A DNA stretch of 64,000 bases from Tsukamurella conjunctivitidis (GTDB lineage Bacteria; Actinomycetota; Actinomycetes; Mycobacteriales; Mycobacteriaceae). Shown piece after piece: positions 15,790 through 25,230 of this stretch. The notes under the pieces are model-generated. The model saw only the letters and a program-made list of their open reading frames with translations. It did not search any database and had not been told where the DNA came from. Every line of letters starts with the position of its first letter. The stretch's first letter is position 1. The position numbers and the translations under genes are program-made. The stretch lies in NCBI RefSeq assembly GCF_007858475.1, contig NZ_VIGX01000004.1:274806-338805 (forward strand). The letters are read 5' to 3'.

Positions 15790-17409
15790 ATGGCCGAGAA
15801 GAACGCTGCTGCGGAGTATCTCGATGCACTCGCGACATTCGAACAGGCGGCGGAACGGCTCGCCGCGATGAACCCCGTGATGCTCTCCTCCACGGAGGTA
15901 CTCGATGGGCTGCGCCGGCTCGAGCGCGCCGCCCGGAAGGTGCCCAGCAGCCAGCACTGGCTCACCCAGGTCGGTATCGAGCAGGGCCTGCCGGCGCAGC
16001 TCGGGTATACCGGTGTCAAGGAGATGCTGGTCGATCAGCTGTACCTCGCCGGCGGGGAAGCGGTCGATCGGATCCGGGGTGCCCGCTCGCGAGCACCCCG
16101 GCAGACGCACGGAGTTGCGTCCGAACCCAAGCTCCCGGTACTCGCCGGTGCGCAACGCGACGGACTGATCTCCGAGCGGCACGCGGTCTCGATCGAGAAG
16201 GCCCTCGACAAGTGCTCGCACAAGCTCACCATGCCCAAACTTCATGACCTGGAAGACATGCTGGTCACCGCAGCGGTCGGCGGCTGCACCCCGGATGACA
16301 TCGCGATGCTCGGGCGACGCGCCTACGAGCACATCGATCCCGACGGTGCTGAACCCTCGGCCGAGGACATCGCCCGTGCCCGCGAGCTGAGCATCGGCAA
16401 GCAGGGTGAGGATCTGATGTCCGGCGTCGAAGGCGTGCTCTCACCCGAGGCGAGAGCGCTGATGGACGTGGTCTTCGAAAAGCTCGCCCGCCCAGGCGTG
16501 AACAACCCGGATGACGTCGATGCTCCGGTCGATATGGACGACGCCGATGCCGTAGCCGCGGCGGCCAAGCGGGACAGGCGCACCACGGCGCAACGCAACC
16601 ACGACGCCCTCGCCGCCGCCCTGCGTGCAGCGATCGGATCAGGGCTTCTGGGGCAGCACCGGGGCCTTCCGTGCATCCCGATCATCACGCTCAGCATCGA
16701 CCAGCTCGAGTCCGAGACCGGCATCGCCACCACCGCTACCGGCGGGCGACTCCCTGTCGAGGACGCATTGCGGATGATGGGCGCCAACCCCAAATACCTC
16801 CTGCTGCTCGACGTCGCCGGACGCCCGCTGTACCTGGGCCGGGAGAAGCGTCTCGCCTCTGCCGATCAGCGGATCGCGCTGTACGGGTCTGAGAAGGGCT
16901 GCAGCGCACCGCGCTGCGACGCCCCGGCCACCCGCTGCCAGGTCCACCACACGACCGAGTGGAAGGACGGCGGCCGCACCGATATCACGGTCCTCACGCT
17001 CGCGTGCGATGCCCACCACGGCAAAGTGGTCCCCAGCGGCGACGCGATCCGCCGGGGATTCGAGACGGTGACCATTCCCGACGGCGAGGAATTCGCCGGC
17101 CGTACCGGATGGCACCGCACCGCCGACCCCGACGGCGCCTTCCAGGTGAACCACCGGCACCACGCCCACGAGTTGTACCGGCTGGCACAGGAGCACCACC
17201 GGCAGCGGCACCAGCAGTACTCCGACGCCTGGCGCGAACAGGACGAACGCGCCCTGTACCGCGATTTCGTCGGCACCATCCACGACGACATCAGCGCGAT
17301 GCTCGACGGACCGAACGGTCCGCCGATCCTCGAAGCACTCCTCGCAGAGCACGAAGCGGACAACGCCTGGCGCCTCGACCCTCCGTCGTGGGTATCCCTC
17401 GCGGCCTGA
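15790..17409 (+). CDS. DUF222 / HNH endonuclease protein (13E12 repeat family)
   Basis: A 539-residue member of the 13E12-type family that is repeated in mycobacterial and related genomes. The N-terminal two-thirds is the helical DUF222 domain, and residues about 370-420 form the HNH nuclease (CSAPRCDAPATRCQVHHTTEW, then LACDAHH) with paired Cys and His metal ligands. The ATG at 15790 is preceded by a GGAGGTGAATCC site; the in-frame ATG at 15733 has none. A -10-like TAGAAT lies at 15759-15764. The family is thought to be mobile or intron-related, but no terminal repeats are visible here. Cellular role unknown. Confidence 0.92.
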   Translation: MAEKNAAAEYLDALATFEQAAERLAAMNPVMLSSTEVLDGLRRLERAARKVPSSQHWLTQVGIEQGLPAQLGYTGVKEMLVDQLYLAGGEAVDRIRGARSRAPRQTHGVASEPKLPVLAGAQRDGLISERHAVSIEKALDKCSHKLTMPKLHDLEDMLVTAAVGGCTPDDIAMLGRRAYEHIDPDGAEPSAEDIARARELSIGKQGEDLMSGVEGVLSPEARALMDVVFEKLARPGVNNPDDVDAPVDMDDADAVAAAAKRDRRTTAQRNHDALAAALRAAIGSGLLGQHRGLPCIPIITLSIDQLESETGIATTATGGRLPVEDALRMMGANPKYLLLLDVAGRPLYLGREKRLASADQRIALYGSEKGCSAPRCDAPATRCQVHHTTEWKDGGRTDITVLTLACDAHHGKVVPSGDAIRRGFETVTIPDGEEFAGRTGWHRTADPDGAFQVNHRHHAHELYRLAQEHHRQRHQQYSDAWREQDERALYRDFVGTIHDDISAMLDGPNGPPILEALLAEHEADNAWRLDPPSWVSLAA

Positions 17410-17428
17410 ACCGGTCGTGGCCTGACGT

Positions 17429-17465
17429 GCCCATCGAAGAACCCCGGCGTGGGGGTCGGATGGGC
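17429..17465. terminator. Hairpin after the DUF222/HNH gene
   Basis: GCCCATC and GATGGGC form the outer arms, with AACCCC and GGGGG inside around a GGCGT loop, leaving small internal bulges. It lies 20 bp after the stop codon and faces the convergent acyl-CoA ligase gene. Confidence 0.5.
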
Positions 17466-17567
17466 GTCGGGGCAGTCGGCCATGCCAGCAGCCACTGCGA
17501 GTCCACCGCGCCAGTGAGGGTTCGTCCGGCTCCCCGCCCGCGGTGGAGAGGTTGATGCAGCGTGAAC

Positions 17568-19091
17568 TCAGACCTGCTCGCGCAGCTTGAACTTGAGCAC
17601 CTTGCCCGCGGGGTTGCGGGGGAGAGCGTCCACGACGTGCAGGGCGAGCGGCAGCTTGTACGGCGCCAGCGAGTCCTTCGCGAACTCGCGGACCTCCTCC
17701 AGCGTGAGCGAGGTCTCGGGCTTGAGCGCGACGATCGCCGTCACGGCCTCGCCCCACTTCTCGTGCGGAGTACCGATGATCGCGACCTCCGCGATTGACG
17801 GGTGCCGGTACAGGACGGACTCGACCTCGGCGGGGTAGACGTTCTCGCCGCCGGAGATCACCATGTCCTTCACACGATCCACGACCGTGACGTACCCGTC
17901 CGAATCCTGTTCGCCCACATCGCCCGTGTGGAACCAGCCGTCCGCGTCGATCGCGGCGCCGGTGGCGTCCGGGTTCTGCCAGTAACCGGGAGTCACCTGG
18001 GGGCCGCGCACGCAGACCTCGCCGCGCTCCCCGGCGGGGACGGGCGCACCGTCGGGCCCGAGGAGCGCGACCTCCGAGAGCGGCAGGATGTGGTGGCCGG
18101 CGGCGCCGATCTTGCGGGCGGTGTCGTAGACGTCCATGACGAGGGCGAGCGGCGCGGTCTCGGTGAGCCCGTAGCCCTGGCAGAACGGGATGTTCCGGCC
18201 GTTGTACAGCGCGATGAGCGGCTCGGGGACGGGCGCGCCGCCGCAGATGAACTGGCGGACGGTGCTGAGGTCGGTGGTTTCGAAGGTCGGCGCCTGGCTC
18301 ATGAACAGGAACATCGCGGGGACACCGAACATGCTGGTGACGCGGTGCTTCTCGATGAGAGCGAGCGCCGCGGTGGGGTCGAAGGCGGGCAGGATGACCA
18401 GCTGCCCGCCCTTCTGCAACGTGATGAGGGTGGTCACGTTGAGGCCGCCGATGTGGAAGAGCGGCGCCGCGACGAGGCTGATATCGGTGGACACGGTGTC
18501 GAGGCTGAGCAGCGCGTTCATGTTGTTCCAGAACATGTTCCCGTGCGTGAGCATCGCGCCCTTGGGGCGGCCGGTGGTGCCGGAGGTGTACATGATCAGG
18601 GCGAGGTCGTCCTCCGCGGGCGACTGCGGCTCCGCGATCGGCGCACGGTCGGCGAGGAGCCCGTCGAGCTGCTCCCAGCCGTCCACCGGCTCGAGGGCGA
18701 TGGCCCGCATCAGTCCCGACGCGGCGCGCACCGGCTCGACCACGGCGGCGCGGTCGGCGTCGGCCACGAGGGTGTGGACGCCGGCGTCGGTGAGGATGTA
18801 CTCGAGCTCCGCCGAGGTCAGGCGGAAGTTCAGCGGCACGAAGACCGCGCCGGCGCGGGAGGCGGCGAACATCGTGGTGAGGAAGTCGGGGTGGTTGAAG
18901 CCCACGTACCCCACCCGGTCGCCCGTGCCGACGCCGCCCGCGACGAGTTCCGCCGCGAGCCGGTCGACCCGGTCCGCGAACTCCCGGTAGCTCCACGTCG
19001 TCTCGCCGTAGGTGATGGCGGGGCGGTCGCCGCTGACGGCGGCGCGGCGGGCGATCCAGGATCCGAGGTCGACGGCGGGGCGAGCGGGCAT
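17568..19091 (-). CDS. Acyl-CoA synthetase, AMP-binding (FadD-type)
   Basis: A 507-residue ANL-superfamily ligase that activates a carboxylic acid, probably a fatty acid, with ATP and CoA. The P-loop YTSGTTGRPKGAML lies near residue 165, the A5 region GYGLTETAP near 305, the hinge motif DGWFHTGDVG near 385 and the catalytic Lys region NPAGKVLK at the C-terminus, so the enzyme is complete. The ATG is preceded by AAGGAG with good spacing. Neighbours do not fix the substrate. Confidence 0.92.
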   Translation of the reverse strand: MPARPAVDLGSWIARRAAVSGDRPAITYGETTWSYREFADRVDRLAAELVAGGVGTGDRVGYVGFNHPDFLTTMFAASRAGAVFVPLNFRLTSAELEYILTDAGVHTLVADADRAAVVEPVRAASGLMRAIALEPVDGWEQLDGLLADRAPIAEPQSPAEDDLALIMYTSGTTGRPKGAMLTHGNMFWNNMNALLSLDTVSTDISLVAAPLFHIGGLNVTTLITLQKGGQLVILPAFDPTAALALIEKHRVTSMFGVPAMFLFMSQAPTFETTDLSTVRQFICGGAPVPEPLIALYNGRNIPFCQGYGLTETAPLALVMDVYDTARKIGAAGHHILPLSEVALLGPDGAPVPAGERGEVCVRGPQVTPGYWQNPDATGAAIDADGWFHTGDVGEQDSDGYVTVVDRVKDMVISGGENVYPAEVESVLYRHPSIAEVAIIGTPHEKWGEAVTAIVALKPETSLTLEEVREFAKDSLAPYKLPLALHVVDALPRNPAGKVLKFKLREQV

Positions 19092-19256
19092 GGTGACTCC
19101 TTGCGGGCGCGGTGCGAGCGATTGCGTGCATCCTCGCCGCCGCCGGGCCGGGTCCGGGGGCGATTCGCCGGATTCTCAGGTCCGACGGTGCCGCACCTCG
19201 CGGTGGGAGCGGACCACGCCCGCCGCGCGACAGCCTCCGCCGCCGGGCGCGGCCGC

Positions 19257-19733
19257 TCAGGCCGGGCCGGCGCCCGTGTTCTCGCTGCGGGCCTTGAGGG
19301 CGGCGAGGCCCTTCTCGAAGTCCTTGCCGGCGAACTTGTCCATCGGCACGATCCTGCCGATCAGCGAGAACAGCCCGCTGGTCTCACCGGTCATCGTCCA
19401 GGTGACCGTCACGGCGTCGCCCGTGGGGACGATGTCGAAGCGCACGTGGTTGTGCGACGACATCGGCTTGAGGAACTCGAGGTCCACGTCGACCGAGCGG
19501 CCCGGCTCGACCGCGGAGATCGTCATCCGGCCGGCGCCCGCCTTGCGGTTGCCGCGCCAGGCGTAACTCGCGCCCGGCCCGCTCGACGGGCCGGTGTACT
19601 CGCGGTGCAGCTGCGGGTCGAGACCCTCCCAGGGTGACCAGTGCCGCCATTCGTGGAAGTCGGCGATGAGCCCGTAGACGGTGTCGGCGGGCGCCGCGAT
19701 CTCGGTGGATCGGGTGACGGTGAAGGCGGTCAT
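19257..19733 (-). CDS. SRPBCC family protein (polyketide cyclase/START-like)
   Basis: A 158-residue helix-grip protein that would hold a hydrophobic ligand in its cavity. It has the family opening FTVTRSTEIAAPADTVYGLI, HEWRHWSPWEG around residue 30 and the closing amphipathic helix FEKGLAALKA. No enzyme residues can be named. A TACTCT hexamer at 19741-19746 ends 7 nt before the ATG with no ribosome binding site, so it probably has its own leaderless promoter inside the 3' end of the MFS gene upstream. Confidence 0.85.
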   Translation of the reverse strand: MTAFTVTRSTEIAAPADTVYGLIADFHEWRHWSPWEGLDPQLHREYTGPSSGPGASYAWRGNRKAGAGRMTISAVEPGRSVDVDLEFLKPMSSHNHVRFDIVPTGDAVTVTWTMTGETSGLFSLIGRIVPMDKFAGKDFEKGLAALKARSENTGAGPA

Positions 19734-19740
19734 GCGGGCA

Positions 19741-19746
19741 AGAGTA
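19741..19746 (-). promoter_or_regulatory. -10 box (TACTCT) of a leaderless promoter for the SRPBCC gene
   Basis: On the minus strand TACTCT is followed by 7 nt and then the ATG at 19733. The upstream gene ends at 19752, so this box lies in the 18-bp gap between the two genes. Confidence 0.4.
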
Positions 19747-19751
19747 CGGCG

Positions 19752-20900
19752 CTACCGCAGCCGGAGCGCGGCGAGCGCGACGATCACCAGCACCACGGTC
19801 AGTCCCGTGAGTCCGGCGGTGAGGCCGGCGGCTGCCGCGATGCCGCCGACCAGCAGCGGACCGCCGGCGTCGCCGAGCTCGCGGCCGATCTCGGCGGAGC
19901 CCATCGTCTGCCCCAGTCGTTCCTTCGGGGAGTTCTGCGCGAGGTGTGCGAAGCCCAGGGGCGTCACCAGGCCCACGCCCGCGCCGATCAGCACCGCCGC
20001 GACCACGATCCCCGTCGGACCGGGGATCGCGACGGCGATGAGGCCGAGCGCGGCGAGGAGGAGCCCGGAGGCGAGGCCCGCACCGTCGGACAGCTTTCCG
20101 GCATCGCGCGCGCGACCGGCCCGCGGTTGGACCAGCGACGCCGTGAGGGCGAGCACGGAGACGACGGCGCCGGTGAAGAGGGGACCCATTCCGTGGTCGG
20201 ATCCGGCGACCGGGAGGAAGCCGACGCCGACCGCGAGCACTCCGGTGGACGCGGCGAGCGCCGAGGTGGGAAGCAGGAACGAGCGGGAGCCGAGACGCCG
20301 CGCCAGATCGACCACGGTCTGTCGCTGCCGCGGCAGGGGATCGAGCACCGGTACGGCTCCGAACGCCCACGCCGCGACCAGCGCGGCGACGCCGCCGAGC
20401 ACCCCGAACAGCAGGTTGTAGCCGCCCGCCCAGATCAGCGCGCCACCGAGCACCGGACCCAGCGTGTAGCCGAGCCCCTTCCATGCGCCGTAGCTGCCGA
20501 ACGCGCGGCCCTGCGCGGTATCGGGGGTCAGCCGCGAGACCATCGCGCTGGCGGCGGGCGAGAAGGCGGCCGCCGCTGCGCCCTGCGCGAACCGGGCCCC
20601 CGCGAGGAGCCCGGGGTTGCCCGCCACGACGAACGCCGTCGAGGCGATCGCGAAGGCGACCAGCCCGCCGAGCAGAACCGGTCGCGGCCCGATCCGGTCC
20701 GCCAGGGTGCCGAAGATCGGCTTGAGGAGGACCTCGGCGCCGTCGTAGAGGGCGAGCAGGACGCCGAGCGCCAGGAGCTGCGAGCCCACCGACCCGGTCA
20801 GGCCGCCAAGGCTCGCCGCGATGCTGTGCGCGCCGAAGGCGGTGGTGAAGCCCGCGGCGTAGAGCGGGAGGAGGGCGCGCCTGTGCGTCGTCGCGGTCAC
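19752..20900 (-). CDS. MFS transporter
   Basis: A 382-residue major facilitator protein of the inner membrane with about 11-12 hydrophobic helices. The basic loop after helix 2 (DGAEVLLKPIFGTLADRIGPR) is the classic MFS motif A, and FGSYGAWKGLGYTLGPVLGG resembles the antiporter motif of drug exporters. Substrate unknown; drug or metabolite efflux is likely from the family. The GTG start at 20900 follows a TAGGTT hexamer by 6 nt, a leaderless layout. It is divergent from ctpE across 80 bp. Confidence 0.88.
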   Translation of the reverse strand: MTATTHRRALLPLYAAGFTTAFGAHSIAASLGGLTGSVGSQLLALGVLLALYDGAEVLLKPIFGTLADRIGPRPVLLGGLVAFAIASTAFVVAGNPGLLAGARFAQGAAAAAFSPAASAMVSRLTPDTAQGRAFGSYGAWKGLGYTLGPVLGGALIWAGGYNLLFGVLGGVAALVAAWAFGAVPVLDPLPRQRQTVVDLARRLGSRSFLLPTSALAASTGVLAVGVGFLPVAGSDHGMGPLFTGAVVSVLALTASLVQPRAGRARDAGKLSDGAGLASGLLLAALGLIAVAIPGPTGIVVAAVLIGAGVGLVTPLGFAHLAQNSPKERLGQTMGSAEIGRELGDAGGPLLVGGIAAAAGLTAGLTGLTVVLVIVALAALRLR

Positions 20901-20906
20901 GAGGGG

Positions 20907-20912
20907 AACCTA
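20907..20912 (-). promoter_or_regulatory. -10 box (TAGGTT) of a leaderless promoter for the MFS gene
   Basis: TAGGTT on the minus strand lies 6 nt before the GTG at 20900, with no Shine-Dalgarno sequence. Its -35 region would overlap that of ctpE in the 80-bp divergent gap. Confidence 0.4.
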
Positions 20913-20967
20913 GCAATACGGCGTGCCGGGACCGTCACCGCAGAGGCCGGTGACCGGTTCGCCTCAT

Positions 20968-20973
20968 TACACT
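20968..20973 (+). promoter_or_regulatory. -10 box (TACACT) of a leaderless promoter for ctpE
   Basis: TACACT is followed by exactly 7 nt and the ATG at 20981. No ribosome binding site is visible. Confidence 0.45.
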
Positions 20974-20980
20974 CGCGGGC

Positions 20981-23440
20981 ATGACTGCTGCACCCGATAC
21001 GACGTCCGGCCTTCCCGCGTCCGGCCTCACCGCCGCGCAGGTCGCGGAGCGGGTGCGCGACGGACGGGTGAACACGCTGCCGAATCGCTCCGGCCGGAGC
21101 ACCTGGGACATCGTCCGCGCCAACGTCTTCACCCGCATCAACGCGATGCTGGGCGTGCTCTTCCTGCTCGTGCTGTTCACCGGGTCGCTGATCAACGGCC
21201 TGTTCGGGCTGCTCATCGTGTTCAACTCCGGAATCGGCATCATTCAGGAGCTGCGCGCCAAGAAGACCCTGGACTCGCTGGCGATCGTCGGGCAGGCCCG
21301 TCCGGTGGTGCGTCGCGACGGTGCCGCCACCGAGGTCGCGCAGTCGGACGTCGTTCTCGACGACGTGATCGAGATCGGTCCCGGCGATCAGATCGTCGTC
21401 GACGGCGAGGCGATCGAGTTCGAGGCCCTCGAGGTCGACGAGTCGCTGCTCACCGGTGAGGCGGACCCCGTCGACAAGCAGCTCGGCGACGAGATCTTCT
21501 CCGGCAGTTTCGTGGTCTCGGGGTCCGGCGCGTACCGCGCCACGAAAGTCGGCGCCGACGCCTACGCCGCGCAGCTCGCCGACGAGGCGAGCAAGTTCAC
21601 CCTGGTCAACTCCGAGCTCCGTTCCGGCATCGACAAGATCCTGCAGGTGATCACTTGGCTGCTGGTCCCGGCCGGCGTCCTCACCGTCTTCAACCAGCTG
21701 GTGATCTCGAAACAGGAACTGAACCAGGCGATCCTGGGCATGGTGGCGGCGCTGGTCCCCATGGTTCCCGAGGGGCTCGTACTCATGACCTCCATCGCCT
21801 TCGCGGTCGGCGTCGTGCGGCTCGGGCGGCGCAAGTGCCTCGTGCAGGAGCTGCCCGCCATCGAGGGCCTTGCCCGCGTCAACGTGGTGTGCGCCGACAA
21901 GACCGGCACGCTCACCGAGAACGGGATGCGGCTGTCGGAGGTCGACGTGCTCGACGGTGAGCGCGCCGACATCGAGACCGCGCTGGCCGCGGTGGCCGCC
22001 CTCGATCCACGGCCGAACGCGAGCGTGCAGGCGATCGCCGAGGCCTACCCCGACGCTCCGGCCTGGCGCGCAGCGGGCGTGGCGCCGTTCAGCTCCGCCA
22101 AGAAGTGGTCCGGGATCTCGCTCGCCGACGGCGATGTGTCGCGCGGCAACTGGATCCTCGGCGCCGCCGACGTGCTCCTCGATCCCGAGTCCGACGGTGC
22201 GCGGCGCGCCACCGAGCTGGGCTCGACCGGGCTGCGGGTGCTGCTGGTCGCGTCGACGGATGTGGCTGTGGACACCGAGGTCGATGGGCTCGAGGCGCCC
22301 GGGAACCTGGTGCCGCGCGCGCTGATCGCGCTGGAGCAGCGAGTGCGCGTCGACGCCCGTGACACCCTCGACTTCTTCGACGCGCAGGGCGTCGCCGTGA
22401 AGGTGATCTCCGGCGACAACGCCGTCTCCGTCGGTGCGGTGGCGCATTCGCTGGGGCTGGGCTCGCCCGATTCGTCGGTCGACGCGCGGAAGCTGCCGTC
22501 GGACAACGACGAACTCGGCGAGGTCGTCACCGACAACGTGACGTTCGGGCGCGTGCGGCCCGACCAGAAGCGGGCGATGGTCAAGGCGCTGCAGTCGCGC
22601 GGCGACACCGTCGCCATGACCGGCGACGGCGTGAACGACGTGCTGGCGCTCAAGGACTCCGACATCGGGGTCGCGATGGGATCCGGCAGCTCCGCTGCCC
22701 GGTCGGTCGCGCAGATCGTCTTGCTGGACAACAAGTTCGCGACTCTTCCGTACGTGGTGGGGGAGGGGCGGCGCGTGATCGGCAACATCGAGCGCGTGGC
22801 GAACCTGTTCCTCACCAAGACGGTGTACGCGGTGCTGCTGGCGTGGCTCGTGGGCCTGGCCGGCCTAGGTGCCAAGATCTTCGGATTCGCCGCGATCTCG
22901 TACCCGTTCCAGCCGATCCACGTGACGATCTCGGCCTGGTTCACGATCGGTCTGCCCGCCTTCGTGATGTCCTTGGCGCCCAACAACGAACGGGCGAAGA
23001 CCGGCTTCGTCTCGCGGGTGCTGAAGCTGGCGCTGCCCTCGGGCGTGGGCGTGGGCATCGCGATCTTCCTGTGCTACCTGGTGGTGAACCCGGGCGGGTC
23101 CGGCGCCTCGCTGGGCGGTAAGGCGGCGGCGCTCAGCGTCGAGCAGATCCAGGCATCGACCGCGGCACTGATCACGCTGCTCATCGGCGCGCTGTGGGTG
23201 CTCGCGATCGTCGCGAGGCCGTACACCTGGTGGAAGGTGACCCTGGTGGGCGTCTCGGTGCTGTTCTACGTGGTGCTGTTCTCGATCCCGATCGCGCAGG
23301 AGAAGTTCTTCCTCGACATCAGCGACCCCACCACCGTCGGTACCGGGTTCGCCTTCGGCGGTCTCGCGATCGTGCTGGTGGAGGTCTTCCGCCGGGTGGC
23401 GCCCTCGCTGTTCGCGCGATTCGAGCACCGACGCGGCTAA
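20981..23440 (+). CDS. ctpE: Calcium-transporting P-type ATPase CtpE
   Basis: An 819-residue P-type ATPase in the cell membrane. The sequence closely follows mycobacterial CtpE, which is reported to import Ca2+ and support envelope integrity. Seen in order: actuator motif LLTGEADP near residue 150, the unusual VPEGLVLM in helix 4 near 263, the phosphorylation site [10 protein letters not shown] near 305, the hinge [16 protein letters not shown] near 548, and about ten membrane helices with six at the C-terminus. There is no heavy-metal-binding N-terminal domain and no CPC motif, which fits Ca2+ rather than Cu or Cd. The promoter appears leaderless. Confidence 0.9.
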   Translation: MTAAPDTTSGLPASGLTAAQVAERVRDGRVNTLPNRSGRSTWDIVRANVFTRINAMLGVLFLLVLFTGSLINGLFGLLIVFNSGIGIIQELRAKKTLDSLAIVGQARPVVRRDGAATEVAQSDVVLDDVIEIGPGDQIVVDGEAIEFEALEVDESLLTGEADPVDKQLGDEIFSGSFVVSGSGAYRATKVGADAYAAQLADEASKFTLVNSELRSGIDKILQVITWLLVPAGVLTVFNQLVISKQELNQAILGMVAALVPMVPEGLVLMTSIAFAVGVVRLGRRKCLVQELPAIEGLARVNVVCADKTGTLTENGMRLSEVDVLDGERADIETALAAVAALDPRPNASVQAIAEAYPDAPAWRAAGVAPFSSAKKWSGISLADGDVSRGNWILGAADVLLDPESDGARRATELGSTGLRVLLVASTDVAVDTEVDGLEAPGNLVPRALIALEQRVRVDARDTLDFFDAQGVAVKVISGDNAVSVGAVAHSLGLGSPDSSVDARKLPSDNDELGEVVTDNVTFGRVRPDQKRAMVKALQSRGDTVAMTGDGVNDVLALKDSDIGVAMGSGSSAARSVAQIVLLDNKFATLPYVVGEGRRVIGNIERVANLFLTKTVYAVLLAWLVGLAGLGAKIFGFAAISYPFQPIHVTISAWFTIGLPAFVMSLAPNNERAKTGFVSRVLKLALPSGVGVGIAIFLCYLVVNPGGSGASLGGKAAALSVEQIQASTAALITLLIGALWVLAIVARPYTWWKVTLVGVSVLFYVVLFSIPIAQEKFFLDISDPTTVGTGFAFGGLAIVLVEVFRRVAPSLFARFEHRRG

Positions 23441-23484
23441 CGGAGCCCCGGGGCCGGTGTGGTCCACGCCGACCGCGCTGCGGC

Positions 23485-24594
23485 TCAACTGGTGACCGTG
23501 GTGGTCCGGTTCCGGCCCGCGGTCTTGCTCTCCTTGAGGGCGTGATCGGCGCGGTCGTTGAGGTCGTCGAGCAGGGCCGACACGATGCGCTTGGGCCGCC
23601 CCGCGGGGGCGGGATCGACGTACACGAGGCCGATGCTGAGCGATACCGAGCTACCGTCCGGCAGCCACACGGGATCCCGGTGGATGTCCTCGCCCAGGAA
23701 TGTCGTGTCACGTTCGGGATCCGCACTGATGACGGCGAACTCGTCGCCGCCGAGGCGGCCGACGACAGCGTTCGCCGTGGTACCCGCGGCGATGAGGCTC
23801 GCGACGTTGCGAAGCACCCCGTCACCGACGGTGTGGCCGAAGCGGTCGTTGATGGTCTTGAACTCGTCGACGTCGATCGCCGCGACCACCATCGCGCCGG
23901 GCGTCCGGTGCAGCAGGCGATCACCCGAGAAGGCGAACCCGCGGCGATTGAGAATGTTCGTGAGCGGATCGAGGGACGATTCGAGCAGCTGCTTACTGAG
24001 CAAGCGCTGCGTCTCGACGGTGTACCGCCGGAGCAGCGCCACCACCGCGTTCGCCACGACGATCGCGACGATCACCTCGAGCGCGACGGTGGTCGGGTTG
24101 AACCCGGCGGCGAGCAGGCTCGCACCGAGCGCCAGGATGACCGTCGTCGAGAAGGCGATGTGGAGGGACATGACCCGGCCGTCGACGAAGTGCGCCACGT
24201 AGGCGCCGATCACGGCGAACAGCCCCGTGCCGATCAGGGCCGCCTGGGCGTTCTGCATGCACAGCACCACGCCCGCCAGGCCGAGGTCGGCGTACGCGAC
24301 GAAGGCGATGCTGCCCTTGTTCCGCGCTCCCTTGGACCACCACGCCCCACCGAGCGGTGTCCTGGCCACGATGGTCGCCGCGGGGATCACGCTGAGGCAG
24401 ATGAGCCCGATCGTGATCCGCCGCCATGGGCTGTCGCCGGCGCCGTCGGGAATGACCATGGTGACGGATCCGAACGCGCCGAACGCCACGGTCAGGGCGG
24501 CGATCGCATACCGCCACACCCTGTCCTGCATCTCGATACGGCGGAGAAGGTGGCGCGGAACCCCGTCGGTGAGAGTCTTCTCCATGGCGGTCAT
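23485..24594 (-). CDS. Membrane-bound GGDEF protein, probable diguanylate cyclase
   Basis: A 369-residue protein with about six membrane helices (residues 25-190) and a C-terminal GGDEF domain that should make cyclic di-GMP from GTP. The catalytic loop reads RLGGDEFAVI near residue 280 and is intact; substrate-binding residues appear in DPLTNILNRRGF and DVDEFKTINDRFGHTVGD. The RxxD inhibitory site normally 5 residues before GGDEF is absent (TTANAVVG there), so product inhibition through it is unlikely. The start could be 24594 (MTA) or 24585 (MEK); no good ribosome binding site decides. No EAL domain is present. Confidence 0.85.
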   Translation of the reverse strand: MTAMEKTLTDGVPRHLLRRIEMQDRVWRYAIAALTVAFGAFGSVTMVIPDGAGDSPWRRITIGLICLSVIPAATIVARTPLGGAWWSKGARNKGSIAFVAYADLGLAGVVLCMQNAQAALIGTGLFAVIGAYVAHFVDGRVMSLHIAFSTTVILALGASLLAAGFNPTTVALEVIVAIVVANAVVALLRRYTVETQRLLSKQLLESSLDPLTNILNRRGFAFSGDRLLHRTPGAMVVAAIDVDEFKTINDRFGHTVGDGVLRNVASLIAAGTTANAVVGRLGGDEFAVISADPERDTTFLGEDIHRDPVWLPDGSSVSLSIGLVYVDPAPAGRPKRIVSALLDDLNDRADHALKESKTAGRNRTTTVTS

Positions 24595-24811
24595 CGTCCC
24601 ACGGTGCCGACTCCGCATTTCCGAATTGCAAAGCTTCCCCATCGAGAATCTTATGGCGGCTGGAGCAGTTTCGAGGAGCCGCCGGTTCGGCGAAAACCTC
24701 TCGGACGACGCCGAGTTCGTGGTCGGTGCGGTCGTAGGAGGGCGGGAGCGACGGGCTGCCCCCTGTCCGCCGGATCGCTCGAGAACGGACGGATCGTGCT
24801 TGGCTGAAACG

Positions 24812-25219
24812 ATGGATCGGACCACGGAGCTCGTCGCGCAGCTGCATGCCATCACATCCGAGCTCGGCGAGATCCACGGCCGACGTTTCACGCCGGATGG
24901 CCATCTCGTCGGCACTCTCGGGGAGGTACTGGCGGCAACGATGTTCGGGCTCACGCTCGTGCCGCCGTCCATGAAGGGCTACGACGCCGTCGACCGCGAC
25001 GGACGGAAGGTCGAGATCAAGGCGACCTACGGGACGAGCGTCGCGCTGCGCGCCTCCTCGCACCGGGAGGCCGACGACCTGCTCGTGCTCCGGCTGGATG
25101 TACGCGCCGAGCCCGAGCTGGTGTTCTACGGGCCGATCGCCAGGGTCGCGGAACGGCCGGTGCAGTCCAACGGGCAGTTCTCCGTGGCGCTGTCGACGCT
25201 CCGGCGACTGAATGAGTGA
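24812..25219 (+). CDS. DUF6998-like protein, possible nuclease-like fold
   Basis: A 135-residue protein of unknown role. The core TPDGHLVGTLGEVLAATMFG, then MKGYDAVDRDGRKVEIKATYG (residues about 32-75), matches what I recall of the DUF6998 family. The spacing E...GYDA...VEIKAT also recalls PD-(D/E)xK folds; activity is not shown. The ATG at 24812 is preferred; a TTG at 24800 is in frame too. It is divergent from the GGDEF gene and runs tail to tail with the FUSC gene, 11 bp apart. Confidence 0.7.
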   Translation: MDRTTELVAQLHAITSELGEIHGRRFTPDGHLVGTLGEVLAATMFGLTLVPPSMKGYDAVDRDGRKVEIKATYGTSVALRASSHREADDLLVLRLDVRAEPELVFYGPIARVAERPVQSNGQFSVALSTLRRLNE

Positions 25220-25230
25220 GGCTCGGGAGC

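Noticed and set aside
15790-17409. An insertion sequence around the DUF222/HNH gene
   Set aside because: No terminal inverted repeats, target duplication or transposase were seen.
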